Below are positions 16,498 to 26,432 of a stretch of 64,000 bases of DNA, one piece after another. Both the position numbers and the translations under genes were made by a program. The stretch's first letter is position 1, and every line of letters starts with the position of its first letter. The stretch is from NCBI RefSeq assembly GCF_040717535.1, contig NZ_JBFEFI010000007.1:1-64000 (forward strand). Direction: 5' to 3'. This DNA comes from Thalassoglobus sp. JC818. GTDB lineage: Bacteria; Planctomycetota; Planctomycetia; Planctomycetales; Planctomycetaceae. The notes beneath the pieces were generated by a model. The model saw only the letters and a program-made list of their open reading frames with translations. It was not told where the DNA came from and searched no databases.

Positions 16498-18378
16498 TTA
16501 GAACTTCGGAATTCGTTTGTTGCGATAGGCTTCGTCGTAGTAGCGAGGATCCCAGAATCGCTCTTCAAAGGTGATTCCAAAGCCCCACCGCTTTTCTGCA
16601 CTGGCACGAACTGCCCACGGAGTTCCGGGGTGTTCTTTGATGACCACATCGTAGAGAGCGAGTGCCTGTTCGCGCTGAGAGTTGAGTTCGGTCATATCGA
16701 CCTTGGTCCGGCGAATTTGTTCTTCGTCCGGTTCAAGCAATTTCTGTGTGTGCTCGAAGTACCACTCGTTGGATTTCGGGTCCTTCAGTTTCGGGCGAAG
16801 TCTCGAGTGTTGATCGAGCGCCAAGAGGAATTGAAACTGGCGGACGCGGTAAGACATCAACTGGGCGTAAAGAAGATCGTAAGCCGCTCGCCAGCGTGGT
16901 TCGCGTTCTTCTGCGCGCATCGGGGCGATCCGTTCGACTTCTTTCAGGGCAGCACTCACACGCGACATCGCACGGAGAGTTTTGTCGAACTGCTCTTTCC
17001 CCTGAGCATCGAACTCAGCCGGCTCAATCGAATACCCCCAGCGTTTGATGTTGAGCTGCTTATCGAGGTTCGGGTTCAGCATGACAATCACTTGCCACAA
17101 TGTGTCGCGAAATTCGGATGACTTTCGAGACTGCTCATAGTCACGACGTGCCAGAAGGAGTGGTTCATATTCCTTCATGGCCAAATCGTCGAACTTTCGA
17201 TCCGTCCAGGCGAGGCGTCCGGCGAGGTCTTGTTCTTCGCCTGACAGCATGAAGAAGATTCCGCCTGATTTCTTCGCAAGGCGCACCTGTCCGTACGGAC
17301 CGAATCCGCTCGATTGAGAATCCCAGCGATCACCGAATCCTGTGTACTGGAGGCATTCCGGAAATGCGGTTTCCGGACCGCGATCGATCGAAACCCAGTG
17401 GGTGAGGTTCGGCGGTTCTGGATCTTTCCAGCGAACCCGAGCTTTGGGATGACCGAAGACCGCTTCGCGTCCGAGGAAGTAGACTGGTGAGCGAATCGTT
17501 TCTGACTTGCTGATCACTTCCTCGAGAATTTGATCGTCTGTCCCCGACTCATCGGTGACGACGATGATCATCAGTTTTCGGTCAGAGTTCAGGGCTGTCT
17601 TCCCGTACTCGTCGAGAACTCTTGAAATGGCGCTGAATGGATTTTCAATTCCTGAAGGATCATCTTCAACGCGATCAATTGCCTTCTTGATCTCTTCGAT
17701 TTCGCTCGTTGGTTTCTGCGTCAATTTTCGAATATCGCTTCCGAAGCTGCAAACCATTGTCTCCAGCGGGGAATATCGGACTTTCCTCGACTCCGCCTGA
17801 TTTTTGGCGATGTTGAGTTCGTCGTAGATCTTGTGGAAGTTCTCGCGAATCTCTTTGCGATCGTCTTGCAAGCTGTTGGAAGCATCGAACATCCAGACAG
17901 CGATCACCGGTTGCTCGCGCATCATCCGGATAATTTCCTGAGTGAGGCGATGCATGGCCGCCCCGTATCCTTCGACTCTCGCTCCAACTTCGCCGGAGAC
18001 TTCGCCTTCGCCCAGATCGACAGCGATTTCTCCAAGTCCCGGCAAGCTGATGTCAGAAATCGCAGTGACTTTGATGTCTGGATCTTTGAGTGCTTCGGAC
18101 TGCTCAATTTTCGTTTGAGCGGCGGGTTGAGCAGCTGCGGCACCGATGTTGGTCGAGATCGTTCCACCTGACTGCACAGACAAGCTTTCGGAGACTTGTG
18201 TGTCGACGCTGACATCCTGTTCGAACTCTTGCTGCAAACGTTCGTCTTCGATGATTGTTTCGACAGCGACAACGTCGAGATCTTTGATGATCTGAAACCG
18301 ATAGAAGCCCATCGCACCGAGAACGGCGAAGTGGACGATCAAGGAAATAAGGAGCGCGGGAATATTTTTGGAGATCAT
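16498..18378 (-). CDS. Membrane-anchored von Willebrand factor A protein (paralogue 1)
   Basis: The 626-residue product begins with a short basic segment and one hydrophobic span (PALLISLIVHFAVLGAMGF), like the N-terminus of TonB-type anchored proteins. A low-complexity linker of about 130 residues follows, then a vWA domain with the metal-binding MIDAS motif DASNS (D165) and the later segment VVTDESGTDDQ. The C-terminal half is helical and ends with an HPGTPWA block. A paralogue lies immediately upstream. vWA domains bind protein partners through a divalent metal; the partner is unknown. The ATG at 18378 aligns with the start region of the paralogue and is preferred over the GTG at 18426. 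Confidence 0.82.
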   Translation of the reverse strand: MISKNIPALLISLIVHFAVLGAMGFYRFQIIKDLDVVAVETIIEDERLQQEFEQDVSVDTQVSESLSVQSGGTISTNIGAAAAQPAAQTKIEQSEALKDPDIKVTAISDISLPGLGEIAVDLGEGEVSGEVGARVEGYGAAMHRLTQEIIRMMREQPVIAVWMFDASNSLQDDRKEIRENFHKIYDELNIAKNQAESRKVRYSPLETMVCSFGSDIRKLTQKPTSEIEEIKKAIDRVEDDPSGIENPFSAISRVLDEYGKTALNSDRKLMIIVVTDESGTDDQILEEVISKSETIRSPVYFLGREAVFGHPKARVRWKDPEPPNLTHWVSIDRGPETAFPECLQYTGFGDRWDSQSSGFGPYGQVRLAKKSGGIFFMLSGEEQDLAGRLAWTDRKFDDLAMKEYEPLLLARRDYEQSRKSSEFRDTLWQVIVMLNPNLDKQLNIKRWGYSIEPAEFDAQGKEQFDKTLRAMSRVSAALKEVERIAPMRAEEREPRWRAAYDLLYAQLMSYRVRQFQFLLALDQHSRLRPKLKDPKSNEWYFEHTQKLLEPDEEQIRRTKVDMTELNSQREQALALYDVVIKEHPGTPWAVRASAEKRWGFGITFEERFWDPRYYDEAYRNKRIPKF

Positions 18379-18844
18379 GTTCGGATCGATGTCCTTACGT
18401 GATGTGGCGAAATGTCGGGCGATCACCTTCTTGAATTGTCGACAGACAGGTGATTACCGGAATGAGTCCGATGAAAGAGCATGTCGCTCTTCAATTCCTA
18501 CCTTAGTGGCAGCAAGAACTGCAGGTTCGACTACCGGTTTGGACTCTGTTCAAAGTCTCAATCAATGAAAATGAATATGTGTGCAAAATCATATGCCATG
18601 AACTGGTAACGATCTATGCGCGATTTTGCATTGATCAGAATTGCTGATCGCTTTGAAATGGATGGCGTCAGGATTCGTCTGATCGCGACGATTGTGATGC
18701 GACGACGGAGACTGGTGAAAGTCCGTCCCCTCTGTTCACAAACAGTTCGCAGCGATGATCACAGACAACGTCTGCCGCGGCATTGAATTGTCAATCCGTG
18801 AGATTTGATTGGGGGGAGCGGTCTCAAACAGGCAAACACTCGAC
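18379..18844. other. Spacer between the two vWA paralogues
   Basis: About 470 bases with no recognisable gene. Given the spacing, the downstream paralogue may have its own promoter here rather than relying on read-through. Confidence 0.35.
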
Positions 18845-20710
18845 TTAGAGTTTAGGTTTGTCTCGTGGCTTCGAAGCTTTCTTACGTTCCATTTGCCGGC
18901 GTTCCTCGTCAGCCAGAAGCAGTCGAGCAACTTCTTCATCACTTGCACGTGTCACACCGTCAGATCCGGGAATCGGTTGGCTGAATTCGTTCCAACTCCA
19001 TCCGAGCTTTGAACTGAGTTCACGTTCTGCAAGCAGTGCCCAGGGAGTCCCGGGATGATCGTCGATCACGCGTTTCAGATACTCTTGAGCCGTGGCGGCA
19101 GCTTTTCGCATTTCCGGACCAGACAAGATGTCGTCGGCTGGCACAAGTCGCCACATATTGCTGTCGTCTTTTTCGAACGACTTCGGAGAGACCTTCATGT
19201 TAGCGAGCATCTGGTTGTATCCGAAGTACCGGACACGCATGGCCAGAATACGTCCCATCGCGAGGTCGAATGCAGCTTGCCAGCGTGATTCGCGAATCTT
19301 GTCGCGATCATCTTTGCCAGCACTGAGCGCTTCGTAGAAGCGACGAAGTTTGTAGTCAATCTCCGCGACCGGCTTTTGGGCTTCGCCGATGTCGGTTCGC
19401 AGAATGTTGTCGTTGTAAGCTCTGAAGGTCAGTTCCGGCACAGGCAAGTCGTCGTCGTATGTCATTTGCGCGACGGTAACGAGCGAAGCTTTCGCGGCAT
19501 TCTTTTTGACTTCATCCGCCTGCAGTCTCACAGGGCGATAGTCCGGTGAGTATTCACGCATAATGGCCGGATCGAACGTTGGTCCGCGGCTTTCCTGAGT
19601 GATGAGGAACATCCCCCCGGTTTCAGCACACAGACGCGTTAAAGCGTATGGCCCGTAGCTGGCGGACATCTGTTTGATTCGCCAGTCACTCTGGCTTCCA
19701 ATGAACGGAAGCTGAACTCCATCCGGGAAAGCGCTTTCTGGTCCCTGATCGACTTGCAGGTACTCCACAAATCCATCGTCGTAGGTCCACTTCACGTAGC
19801 CCTTCTGCTGCCCGAAGATCGCTGCGTTTCCAATGGTGAAGAAACGGGTCTGGGATCGCTTGGCCAGTGAGATGACTTCTTCGAGGTATTGAGGAGCGTC
19901 ATCTCCGCGTTCGTCAGTGACGATAAAGACGAGCTTGTTCCACGGGCCTTTGTGCTTGTGCCAGTTTCGATACTTTTCGAGGAGCAATTTCGCAGTGCCA
20001 AAGACATTTTCTACGCCAGATTTGTCTTCCTGGATTTTCTCGCGAACGGTCGTGCTGAGTTCCTTAATGTCCTGAAGAGGCTCAGGTGTCAGCAGCTGTG
20101 GAGTGTTTCCGTATGCAGCGACCACGGAGTAGAGGGCGTCGGTCGAACCCATTTCGCCAACTTGTCGATAGACGTTGTCAAAGCGATCGGCAATCGCAGA
20201 TCGACGCTCGTTCAACGAGCTGGAGGCATCGAACAGCCAGATGACAAGCGTCTTCCGGTCTCGAAGCGAACTGCGAATCTCGAAAGCAATCCGGTCCATC
20301 GCCCCTTCGACACCGCGTTCAATCTTTTCGCTGGAACCTTTAACATCGACGGACGCTGAAATGTCTCCCTGTTGTTCGATGACCATCGAATCGGTCAGGG
20401 GACGAATCTGTGGGTTGAGGATTTCTTCGACCTGTTCGTCGAGCGGGGTATCTTCTTTCCCGACGACTGTCGCTGCGCTGAGCGATTGTGTTAGCGAAGA
20501 TGCGTCGCCTTCGGTCCCGACTTGATCCATTGCGGTTTCGGTGAAGCGAAGTTCTTCCTCATGAGCCGAATCGTCGACGATACTCGTAATGCTTGTCTTG
20601 TCGAATTCCGCAGGGCGGTGATAGACGACAAAATGGAAGATCGCCAGAATCGACAAGTTAATGACGAGGCTGATGCCCCAAGCCGGCATGTCCTTCATCG
20701 CTTGTGTCAT
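18845..20710 (-). CDS. Membrane-anchored von Willebrand factor A protein (paralogue 2)
   Basis: A 621-residue protein with the same plan as its neighbour: a single N-terminal span (GISLVINLSILAIFHFVVY), an acidic linker, a vWA domain with MIDAS motif DASSS (D161) and FIVTDERGDDAPQYLEE, then a helical C-terminal half containing ESRWQAAFDLAMGRILAMRVRYFGY and HPGTPWALLAERELSSKLGW. The last two blocks are shared with paralogue 1 (REPRWRAAYDLLYAQLMSYRVRQFQF and HPGTPWA), which supports an old tandem duplication. AGGGA lies about 6-8 bases before the ATG at 20710. Function is unknown; a complex of the two at the inner membrane is plausible but inferred. Confidence 0.85.
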   Translation of the reverse strand: MTQAMKDMPAWGISLVINLSILAIFHFVVYHRPAEFDKTSITSIVDDSAHEEELRFTETAMDQVGTEGDASSLTQSLSAATVVGKEDTPLDEQVEEILNPQIRPLTDSMVIEQQGDISASVDVKGSSEKIERGVEGAMDRIAFEIRSSLRDRKTLVIWLFDASSSLNERRSAIADRFDNVYRQVGEMGSTDALYSVVAAYGNTPQLLTPEPLQDIKELSTTVREKIQEDKSGVENVFGTAKLLLEKYRNWHKHKGPWNKLVFIVTDERGDDAPQYLEEVISLAKRSQTRFFTIGNAAIFGQQKGYVKWTYDDGFVEYLQVDQGPESAFPDGVQLPFIGSQSDWRIKQMSASYGPYALTRLCAETGGMFLITQESRGPTFDPAIMREYSPDYRPVRLQADEVKKNAAKASLVTVAQMTYDDDLPVPELTFRAYNDNILRTDIGEAQKPVAEIDYKLRRFYEALSAGKDDRDKIRESRWQAAFDLAMGRILAMRVRYFGYNQMLANMKVSPKSFEKDDSNMWRLVPADDILSGPEMRKAAATAQEYLKRVIDDHPGTPWALLAERELSSKLGWSWNEFSQPIPGSDGVTRASDEEVARLLLADEERRQMERKKASKPRDKPKL

Positions 20711-21192
20711 TTCAAGTCCCTGTCGATTCAAAGAAGCCTGTCGAGTCCATAAAACAACGAAGATCGAGCCGCTCGCCTTGTTGATCCAAAGTTGAAATAG
20801 GCAACAGGTTTGCGGTCGAAATCGATCAATTCAGTATAGGTCGCATTCGGACATCAATCAAATTGGATCGGTCAGAGTGCAAAGAGATTCGGTGTCGTGA
20901 TTTACAGCGAGCAGACGCCGTTTTCGAGTGTGTATTCAAATCTAGCAATCTCGGTTACTTTCGTACCTCGGAAAAACTGCGAACGTTCGAAGAAAAAGTG
21001 GAGGAATTCTGATTCGAAGCCGCAAACCACTTCTGAATTCGTCGGATTCTTAACCAATTTCGAGACGTAACTTCGTGTCGTCAGTTGAATTGGACAGTGA
21101 ACCTGTTACATTCCACGGCTTGTCAAAACGGAAAGTTTATCTGGTTAGGATTGTCGCTCCGGCGATATGTGGACGGCTGAGGAGCCGAATGG
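20711..21192. other. Divergent intergenic region upstream of rpsO
   Basis: Roughly 480 bases between divergent genes. It must contain the promoters of the vWA gene and of rpsO. GAGGAG 8 bases before the rpsO ATG is visible; no other defined element was recognised. Confidence 0.4.
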
Positions 21193-21462
21193 ATGTCAAT
21201 TACGAAAGAACGTAAGTCTGAATTAGTCAACGAGTTTCAGCAATCAGGCGACGATACTGGTTCGCCCGATGTTCAAATTGCCGTGTTGACTGAACGGATT
21301 AACTCACTGACGGAACACCTTCGTTCCCATCAGAAAGATCATGCTGGCCGTCGAGGGTTGTTGATGCTTGTCAGCCGCCGTCGCCGATTGTTGGATTACG
21401 TGAAAGAGAAAGATCCAGCCCGCTACGTTGAGTTGATCACGAAGCTCGAGATTCGAAAGTAG
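21193..21462 (+). CDS. rpsO: 30S ribosomal protein S15
   Basis: The product is 89 residues, the standard S15 length, with the conserved blocks [22 protein letters not shown] and [26 protein letters not shown]15 binds 16S rRNA at the central domain junction and helps early assembly of the small subunit platform. In many bacteria it sits directly before pnp, as here, although the spacer is unusually long. The start is fixed by GAGGAG 8 bases upstream. Confidence 0.98.
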   Translation: MSITKERKSELVNEFQQSGDDTGSPDVQIAVLTERINSLTEHLRSHQKDHAGRRGLLMLVSRRRRLLDYVKEKDPARYVELITKLEIRK

Positions 21463-22186
21463 TCGATTGTTGTCGAATCTCGCTTCCCGAGTGTTGGTCG
21501 TTGCTGGTGGCCGAAGTGGCTCGAAGAGGTTCTGTCGACAAGATTTAATGTGCCTTGGTCCGCCCGGAAGACATTTCGTTCGAGATGAATCGTTCCAGTC
21601 AGGCGGACGCGGTGCAGCAAAGCATTGTTAAGATCAACAAGTTGTTGTTGGGTTGAGCAATGCGAGATTTTCAGAGAGTGTGAGCTTGTCAGTAGTTCGG
21701 TCACGTTGAAGTTGGAAGTTGTGATCAAATTCGAGCTCTGGGCCCCAAGTCGGGGAGGCCTTCTGGAATCAGGTGATATTGGACAGGATGTGAAGTCTCA
21801 GCGGATTTCTCCCGCTGTCCATCTGGGCTTTTGTAAGTGGAATGAATCTGTGGAGAGCTGAAGTCGTCGGGCGTTGCAATTTGCTCAGCTGCAATTGCTT
21901 TCGATCGTCAGCCGCAAGTCTCAGTTCGCACAAGAGTCTTCGAAAAAAGAACGAAAACGGAGTTGTTCAACGCGAATTGAGATGTCTTCTATGAGTTGCG
22001 GGTTGCTCTTCGGTTCAACCATCACTCAGCCGGTTTCAAGCGAACCGTGATCAAGAAGAGATTCGAAATTGGTGATGGTGTGATCGCTGAAGTTTGTGGA
22101 ATTCGTGACATCGATTTCCCAATTGTTAGCCGGTTCACCGAAAGCGTTGGATTTTGTTGTTGGTTGTTAGAAAAGAGGTTTGGTAG
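21463..22186 (+). other. Long rpsO-pnp spacer
   Basis: About 720 bases with no convincing gene; a plus-strand 78-codon frame at 21625-21861 has no recognisable feature. No strong terminator follows rpsO. In other bacteria the pnp leader is an RNase III-processed autoregulatory site, and this spacer could hold one, but I could not identify the stem. It may also carry a separate pnp promoter. Confidence 0.4.
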
Positions 22187-24388
22187 ATGAGTCAAGAATT
22201 CGAAGTGTCACGTGAGATTGCCGGTCGAACTCTCAGTCTTTCGACTGGAAAACTTGCGAAGCAGGCCAGTGGATCGATCCTTCTGAAATACGGGGAAACA
22301 TCACTCTTTATTGCGTCCCAGACAGGTCCCTCACGGCCAGGCACCGATTTCTTTCCTCTGACTGTCGATTATCGTGAACGATTTGCAGCTGCCGGGAAAT
22401 TCCCCGGAGGATTCCTGAAACGCGAAGGTCGTCCGACCCAACGCGAAATTCTGACCTGCCGTCTGACTGACCGTCCACTTCGACCACTGTTCCCGAAAAA
22501 TTTTCGGGACGAAGTTCAGGTCATGATTAACGTCATGTCTTCCGACGGAGAGAACGACCCGGATGTCTGGGCGATTACTGGCGGAAGTGCAGCCCTGATG
22601 GTTGCTCCATTGCCATTCCAGGGGCCAATTGGCGGAGTTCGTGTTGGACTGATTGACGATGAGTTCGTGCTCTTCCCAACAGTTGAACAAATGGCGGAAA
22701 GCGAACTCGATCTCGTCATGGCGGGAAGCAAAGAGTCAGTGTTGATGATCGAAGGATTTGGAAATCAAATCCCGGAAGATCAAATGGTCGACGCACTCAT
22801 GTTTGGCCACAAAGCGATCATCGAGATCTGTGAGCTTCAGGACGAACTCGTCGAAGCTGCCGGAATCGAGCCTTTCGAATACGAAGAACCAGCAGAGAAT
22901 CCTTGGATTTCCATCGTTCAGGAAGAAGCTGGCGAGAAGATCAAAGAGGCTCGTCAGAGCACCAAAAAGCAGGAACGTTCAGAAGCGACCAAAGCCGTTC
23001 GCGATGAACTGATCGAAAAGCACTTCCCGGATGGACTCGAAGAACTCGAAGATGGCCGGACACTCGGCGATCTGAAAGAAGCTTTCTATCAAGTCGACAA
23101 GAAAGCATGTCGACAGCTGACCATCGCCGGTAAACGACTTGATGGTCGAGCAACGGATGAGTTGCGACACATCGAATGCGAAGTCGATTTGCTCCCAATC
23201 GTCCACGGTTCCTCATTGTTCACCCGCGGAGAAACTCAATCTCTGGCGACAGTCGTTCTCGGAACGGTTCGCGACGAACAACGGGTCGACGGCTTGTTCG
23301 ACGAAATTAGCCAGAACTTCTATCTGCACTACAACTTCCCGTCATTCTCTGTCGGTGAAGTTCGCCCGATTCGTGGTCCAGGCCGACGTGAAATCGGACA
23401 CGGTGCATTGGCCGAACGTTCAGTTGCTCCAGTCCTGCCAAGCCGCGAAGTCTTCCCATACACGATTCGAATTATCTCGGACATTCTCGAATCGAACGGA
23501 AGTAGCTCAATGGCTTCCGTGTGTAGTGCGACACTCGGTTTGATGGCAGCCGGTGTTCCGATTTCTCAACCCGTTGCGGGTATCTCGATCGGAATCGTCA
23601 AAGAAGGTGACGACTACACGATTCTGACGGACATCATGGGTGATGAAGATCACTTCGGCGACATGGACTTCAAAGTCGCTGGATCACAAAAAGGCATCAC
23701 CGGGATTCAGCTCGATCTCAAGATTGACGGAATCAACGAAGAAATCATCCGTAAAGCACTGACTCAGGCTCGTGAAGCCCGCCGCGAATTGTTGCGGACG
23801 ATGTTGATGACGATTCGTCGACCTCGCCCAGAACTTCCAGATTCTGCTCCACGCATTCTCTCGACCAAGATCAATCCAGAGAAAATTGGTCTGGTCATCG
23901 GACCATCAGGCAAAACGATTCGTGCGATCCAGGAAGAGTCCGGAGCACAGATCGACATCACGGATGACGGCACAATCACAATCTCTGGAGATTCCAAAGA
24001 CGTTTGTGCATCCGCTTTGGCTCGCATCGAAGCCATCACCGAAGAGATCAAGGTGGGACGGGTTTACTCTGGAAAAGTCAGCTCGATCAAAGACTTTGGT
24101 GCCTTCGTCGAAATTGCTCCTGGCAAAGACGGTCTGCTGCACATCAGCGAACTCTCCGATGGCTTCGTGAAGTCTGTTGGTGACGTCGTCAAGATCGGGG
24201 AACTGATCGAAGTCAAAGTCATCGCTGTGGACGATCAGAACCGCGTCAAGCTGTCTCGCAAAGCTGTTCTGATTGAACAGAAGGGCGAAGAAGACGACGA
24301 TGACGAAGTCGAAGAGGATGATGATCTCGTCGATGTCGATGAAGACGACGACGATGATGACGATCTCTACGATGACGAAGAGGAATAG
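22187..24388 (+). CDS. pnp: Polyribonucleotide nucleotidyltransferase (PNPase)
   Basis: A 733-residue phosphorolytic 3'-to-5' exoribonuclease. It has two RNase PH-like halves (about residues 10-225 and 310-550) separated by an all-helical segment, then a KH domain (LVIGPSGKTIRAIQEESGAQ) and an S1 domain (GKVSSIKDFGAFVEIAPGKD). The second core carries the expected GDEDHFGDMDFKVAGS acid cluster. Unusually, the S1 domain is followed by about 35 residues almost entirely of Asp and Glu (nucleotides about 24288-24385). PNPase degrades mRNA and can act as a polymerase; the acidic tail might mediate partner binding or self-regulation, which is inference. Confidence 0.97.
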   Translation: MSQEFEVSREIAGRTLSLSTGKLAKQASGSILLKYGETSLFIASQTGPSRPGTDFFPLTVDYRERFAAAGKFPGGFLKREGRPTQREILTCRLTDRPLRPLFPKNFRDEVQVMINVMSSDGENDPDVWAITGGSAALMVAPLPFQGPIGGVRVGLIDDEFVLFPTVEQMAESELDLVMAGSKESVLMIEGFGNQIPEDQMVDALMFGHKAIIEICELQDELVEAAGIEPFEYEEPAENPWISIVQEEAGEKIKEARQSTKKQERSEATKAVRDELIEKHFPDGLEELEDGRTLGDLKEAFYQVDKKACRQLTIAGKRLDGRATDELRHIECEVDLLPIVHGSSLFTRGETQSLATVVLGTVRDEQRVDGLFDEISQNFYLHYNFPSFSVGEVRPIRGPGRREIGHGALAERSVAPVLPSREVFPYTIRIISDILESNGSSSMASVCSATLGLMAAGVPISQPVAGISIGIVKEGDDYTILTDIMGDEDHFGDMDFKVAGSQKGITGIQLDLKIDGINEEIIRKALTQAREARRELLRTMLMTIRRPRPELPDSAPRILSTKINPEKIGLVIGPSGKTIRAIQEESGAQIDITDDGTITISGDSKDVCASALARIEAITEEIKVGRVYSGKVSSIKDFGAFVEIAPGKDGLLHISELSDGFVKSVGDVVKIGELIEVKVIAVDDQNRVKLSRKAVLIEQKGEEDDDDEVEEDDDLVDVDEDDDDDDDLYDDEEE

Positions 24389-24418
24389 GTCGCCGCAGTA
24401 GTTCACTCGGTGTGAGTT

Positions 24419-25159
24419 ATGGTCGAATCTGATGCATCTGGCTCGAACGGGCGTCGCTCGTTCGAGCAGCAATTTACCGAGATTGCGACGCTCGCTGGCG
24501 GTCTTGCGCATGAGATTCGAAATCCACTCTCCACTATCCAGATGAACCTCGAACTCCTGTTCGAGGATCTGGAAGTGAGTGACACTCCCCAGTCGAAACG
24601 CACGTTGAAGCGCCTTCGGACAATTCAGGGGCAGTGCGAAAATCTGGAAGGCATTCTCGAATCCTTTCTGCAATTCGCTCGGGCGGGGCAACTTCATTTG
24701 GAAGAGGCCAAACTCAACGATGTCGTGACCAAATTTCTCGAGTTCTATCAGGCCGAAGCGGATGAGCATCAAATCGATGTTCGTCCGCATCTGCGGGCAA
24801 ATCTGCCTCCGGTCTGTTTGGACACTCGCTTGTTCAATCAAGTGCTGACGAATCTGGTTAAGAACGCACAGCAAGCGATGCCAGAAGGGGGAGCACTCGA
24901 ATTTCAGACGAGTTGCGAAGGCGATAGTGTCGTTCTCGACATCATCGACACCGGAGTCGGAATCTCAAAAGAGGCCTGTGACAAGGTCTTCGACATATTC
25001 TTCTCGACCAAACCGAGCGGGAACGGATTGGGTTTGCCGACTGCACGAAAAATCATCGAAGCTCACGGTGGGGCCATTCGCTGTGAAAGTGAACCGGGGC
25101 GGGGAACCAAATTTCGGTTAACGCTGCCTGCAGCTGAATCGAACGATGTGCCTTCGTAA
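24419..25159 (+). CDS. Soluble histidine kinase lacking a sensor domain
   Basis: The 246-residue product consists almost only of a HisKA dimerisation domain and an HATPase domain. The phospho-accepting histidine is H31 in GGLAHEIRNPLSTIQMNLE. The ATP-binding boxes follow: N box NQVLTNLVKNAQQAM, G1 DTGVGISKEACDKVFDIFFS, G2 GNGLGLPTARKIIEAHGG, and the final GRGTKFRLTLP. There is no transmembrane, PAS or HAMP segment, so any signal must come through protein partners or a cytosolic cue. It begins 30 bases after pnp, so the two are probably co-transcribed. No response regulator gene is adjacent. Confidence 0.88.
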   Translation: MVESDASGSNGRRSFEQQFTEIATLAGGLAHEIRNPLSTIQMNLELLFEDLEVSDTPQSKRTLKRLRTIQGQCENLEGILESFLQFARAGQLHLEEAKLNDVVTKFLEFYQAEADEHQIDVRPHLRANLPPVCLDTRLFNQVLTNLVKNAQQAMPEGGALEFQTSCEGDSVVLDIIDTGVGISKEACDKVFDIFFSTKPSGNGLGLPTARKIIEAHGGAIRCESEPGRGTKFRLTLPAAESNDVPS

Positions 25160-25468
25160 TACTGCTCCAGCTCAACAAGAAGCAGTTCAATCACTTCAGC
25201 ATTGAGCGGAGTTAAGTTGCGGGTGTTTGTGAAAACTACCGCGAATGTCGGAACCCGTTTGCTCTTTTCGGCCTTGGGCGATATGATCTTTCCTTCGATT
25301 CTTACACTCTGGCGACGCCAGTATCTTAGAGCACGTTGCTTTCCGCGATGCACTCGGCCCACGATTTGAACTTGCAGGTTGCTGCGTTCCATCGTCCGAG
25401 TACTGGAAAACGCGGACGAAAAGGCTCTTGGTTGCGATCGCTGTCATCATCTGAAAGGTTGAAAATCT
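25160..25468. other. Intergenic region before infA
   Basis: About 310 bases without a supported gene. A minus-strand frame (25063-25392) overlaps the kinase end and has no recognisable features. The infA promoter is expected here. Confidence 0.4.
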
Positions 25469-25687
25469 ATGGCCAAAGAAGGGGCCATTGAAATGGAAGG
25501 GACAGTGCTGGAAGCACTGGCCAATACCCAGTTTCGAGTGGAGCTTGAGAACGGGCACATCGTGCTCGCTCACGTTTCCGGAAAGATGCGGAAGAATTTC
25601 ATTCGTATCGTTCCAGGAGATCAGGTTAAGGTTGAGGTTTCTCCTTATGACCTCAACCGTGGACGGATTGTCTATCGGGCAAAGTAG
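25469..25687 (+). CDS. infA: Translation initiation factor IF-1
   Basis: The product is exactly 72 residues, the usual IF-1 length, and follows the family closely: [63 protein letters not shown]-1 is an OB-fold protein that occupies the A site of the 30S subunit during initiation. It is not inside a ribosomal protein operon here, in keeping with the dispersed gene order of planctomycetes. Confidence 0.98.
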   Translation: MAKEGAIEMEGTVLEALANTQFRVELENGHIVLAHVSGKMRKNFIRIVPGDQVKVEVSPYDLNRGRIVYRAK

Positions 25688-25802
25688 TCCGAGACGCCGC
25701 GAATATTTGCCGAGCTTCGCGTTCGATCAGTCACGTCATAGACGTTCTGGCTGCTGCTCAGTTATTGGACGGAGGCTGCATTGAGACAAGACTCCGAGAG
25801 CG

Positions 25803-26270
25803 ATGACTGAATCGAAGCCGCGTCCGTTTGTTCAACTCTTCACCGACGGCGCCTGTAGCGGAAATCCCGGTCCAGGCGGATGGGCGTATGTGTTGCGGCA
25901 TCCTGCCAGCAACACAGAAAAAGAGGGAAGCGGAGGCGATCGTGAGACGACCAACAACCAGATGGAGCTGATGGCTGTCATCAGTGGATTGCTTGCGCTG
26001 ACTCGCCCTTCTGAAGTAGAAGTGGTTACCGATAGCGTTTATGTCGCCAAGGGTTCCAAAGAGTGGATGCCGAACTGGAAACGCAACGGCTGGCGTCGGA
26101 AGGAAGGCAAGAGCTGGAAGCCAGTGAAAAACCTTGAGCTGTGGCAACAGTTGGACGAATTGCTCTCCAATCATCAAGTGCGTTTCACGGTCGTCAAAGG
26201 TCACAGCGGTCATCCCGAAAACGAACGCTGCGATGAACTCGCAGTGGCTGCGACCAAGGCGTTCCAATAG
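25803..26270 (+). CDS. rnhA: Ribonuclease H1
   Basis: A 155-residue type 1 RNase H. The catalytic residues are present in order: Asp in [20 protein letters not shown], Glu in [15 protein letters not shown], Asp in VVTDSVYV, and the His and Asp in [17 protein letters not shown]. The basic loop [20 protein letters not shown] resembles the substrate-binding handle of the E. coli enzyme. It degrades RNA in RNA-DNA hybrids such as primers and R-loops. It is transcribed in the same direction as infA and recG. Confidence 0.96.
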   Translation: MTESKPRPFVQLFTDGACSGNPGPGGWAYVLRHPASNTEKEGSGGDRETTNNQMELMAVISGLLALTRPSEVEVVTDSVYVAKGSKEWMPNWKRNGWRRKEGKSWKPVKNLELWQQLDELLSNHQVRFTVVKGHSGHPENERCDELAVAATKAFQ

Positions 26271-26432
26271 GTGAATTCTCGCGAAGAACGTGGTTCAAAG
26301 CTGGACGGTTTGGCTTCGATCGCATGTCGAGTATGCTCTTAAGAATCCACGAGTTCTCACGAGAATTTGTTGCTTTGACCGTGTGATTCGCTGAGAACGA
26401 AAAACAATGATGCTTTAGCCCGACGTCGCCAC

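Noticed and set aside
23906-24874. A 322-codon open frame on the minus strand across the end of pnp and the kinase gene
   Set aside because: It is antisense to clearly conserved PNPase and kinase domains; its hydrophobic repeats are the complement of the acidic tail.
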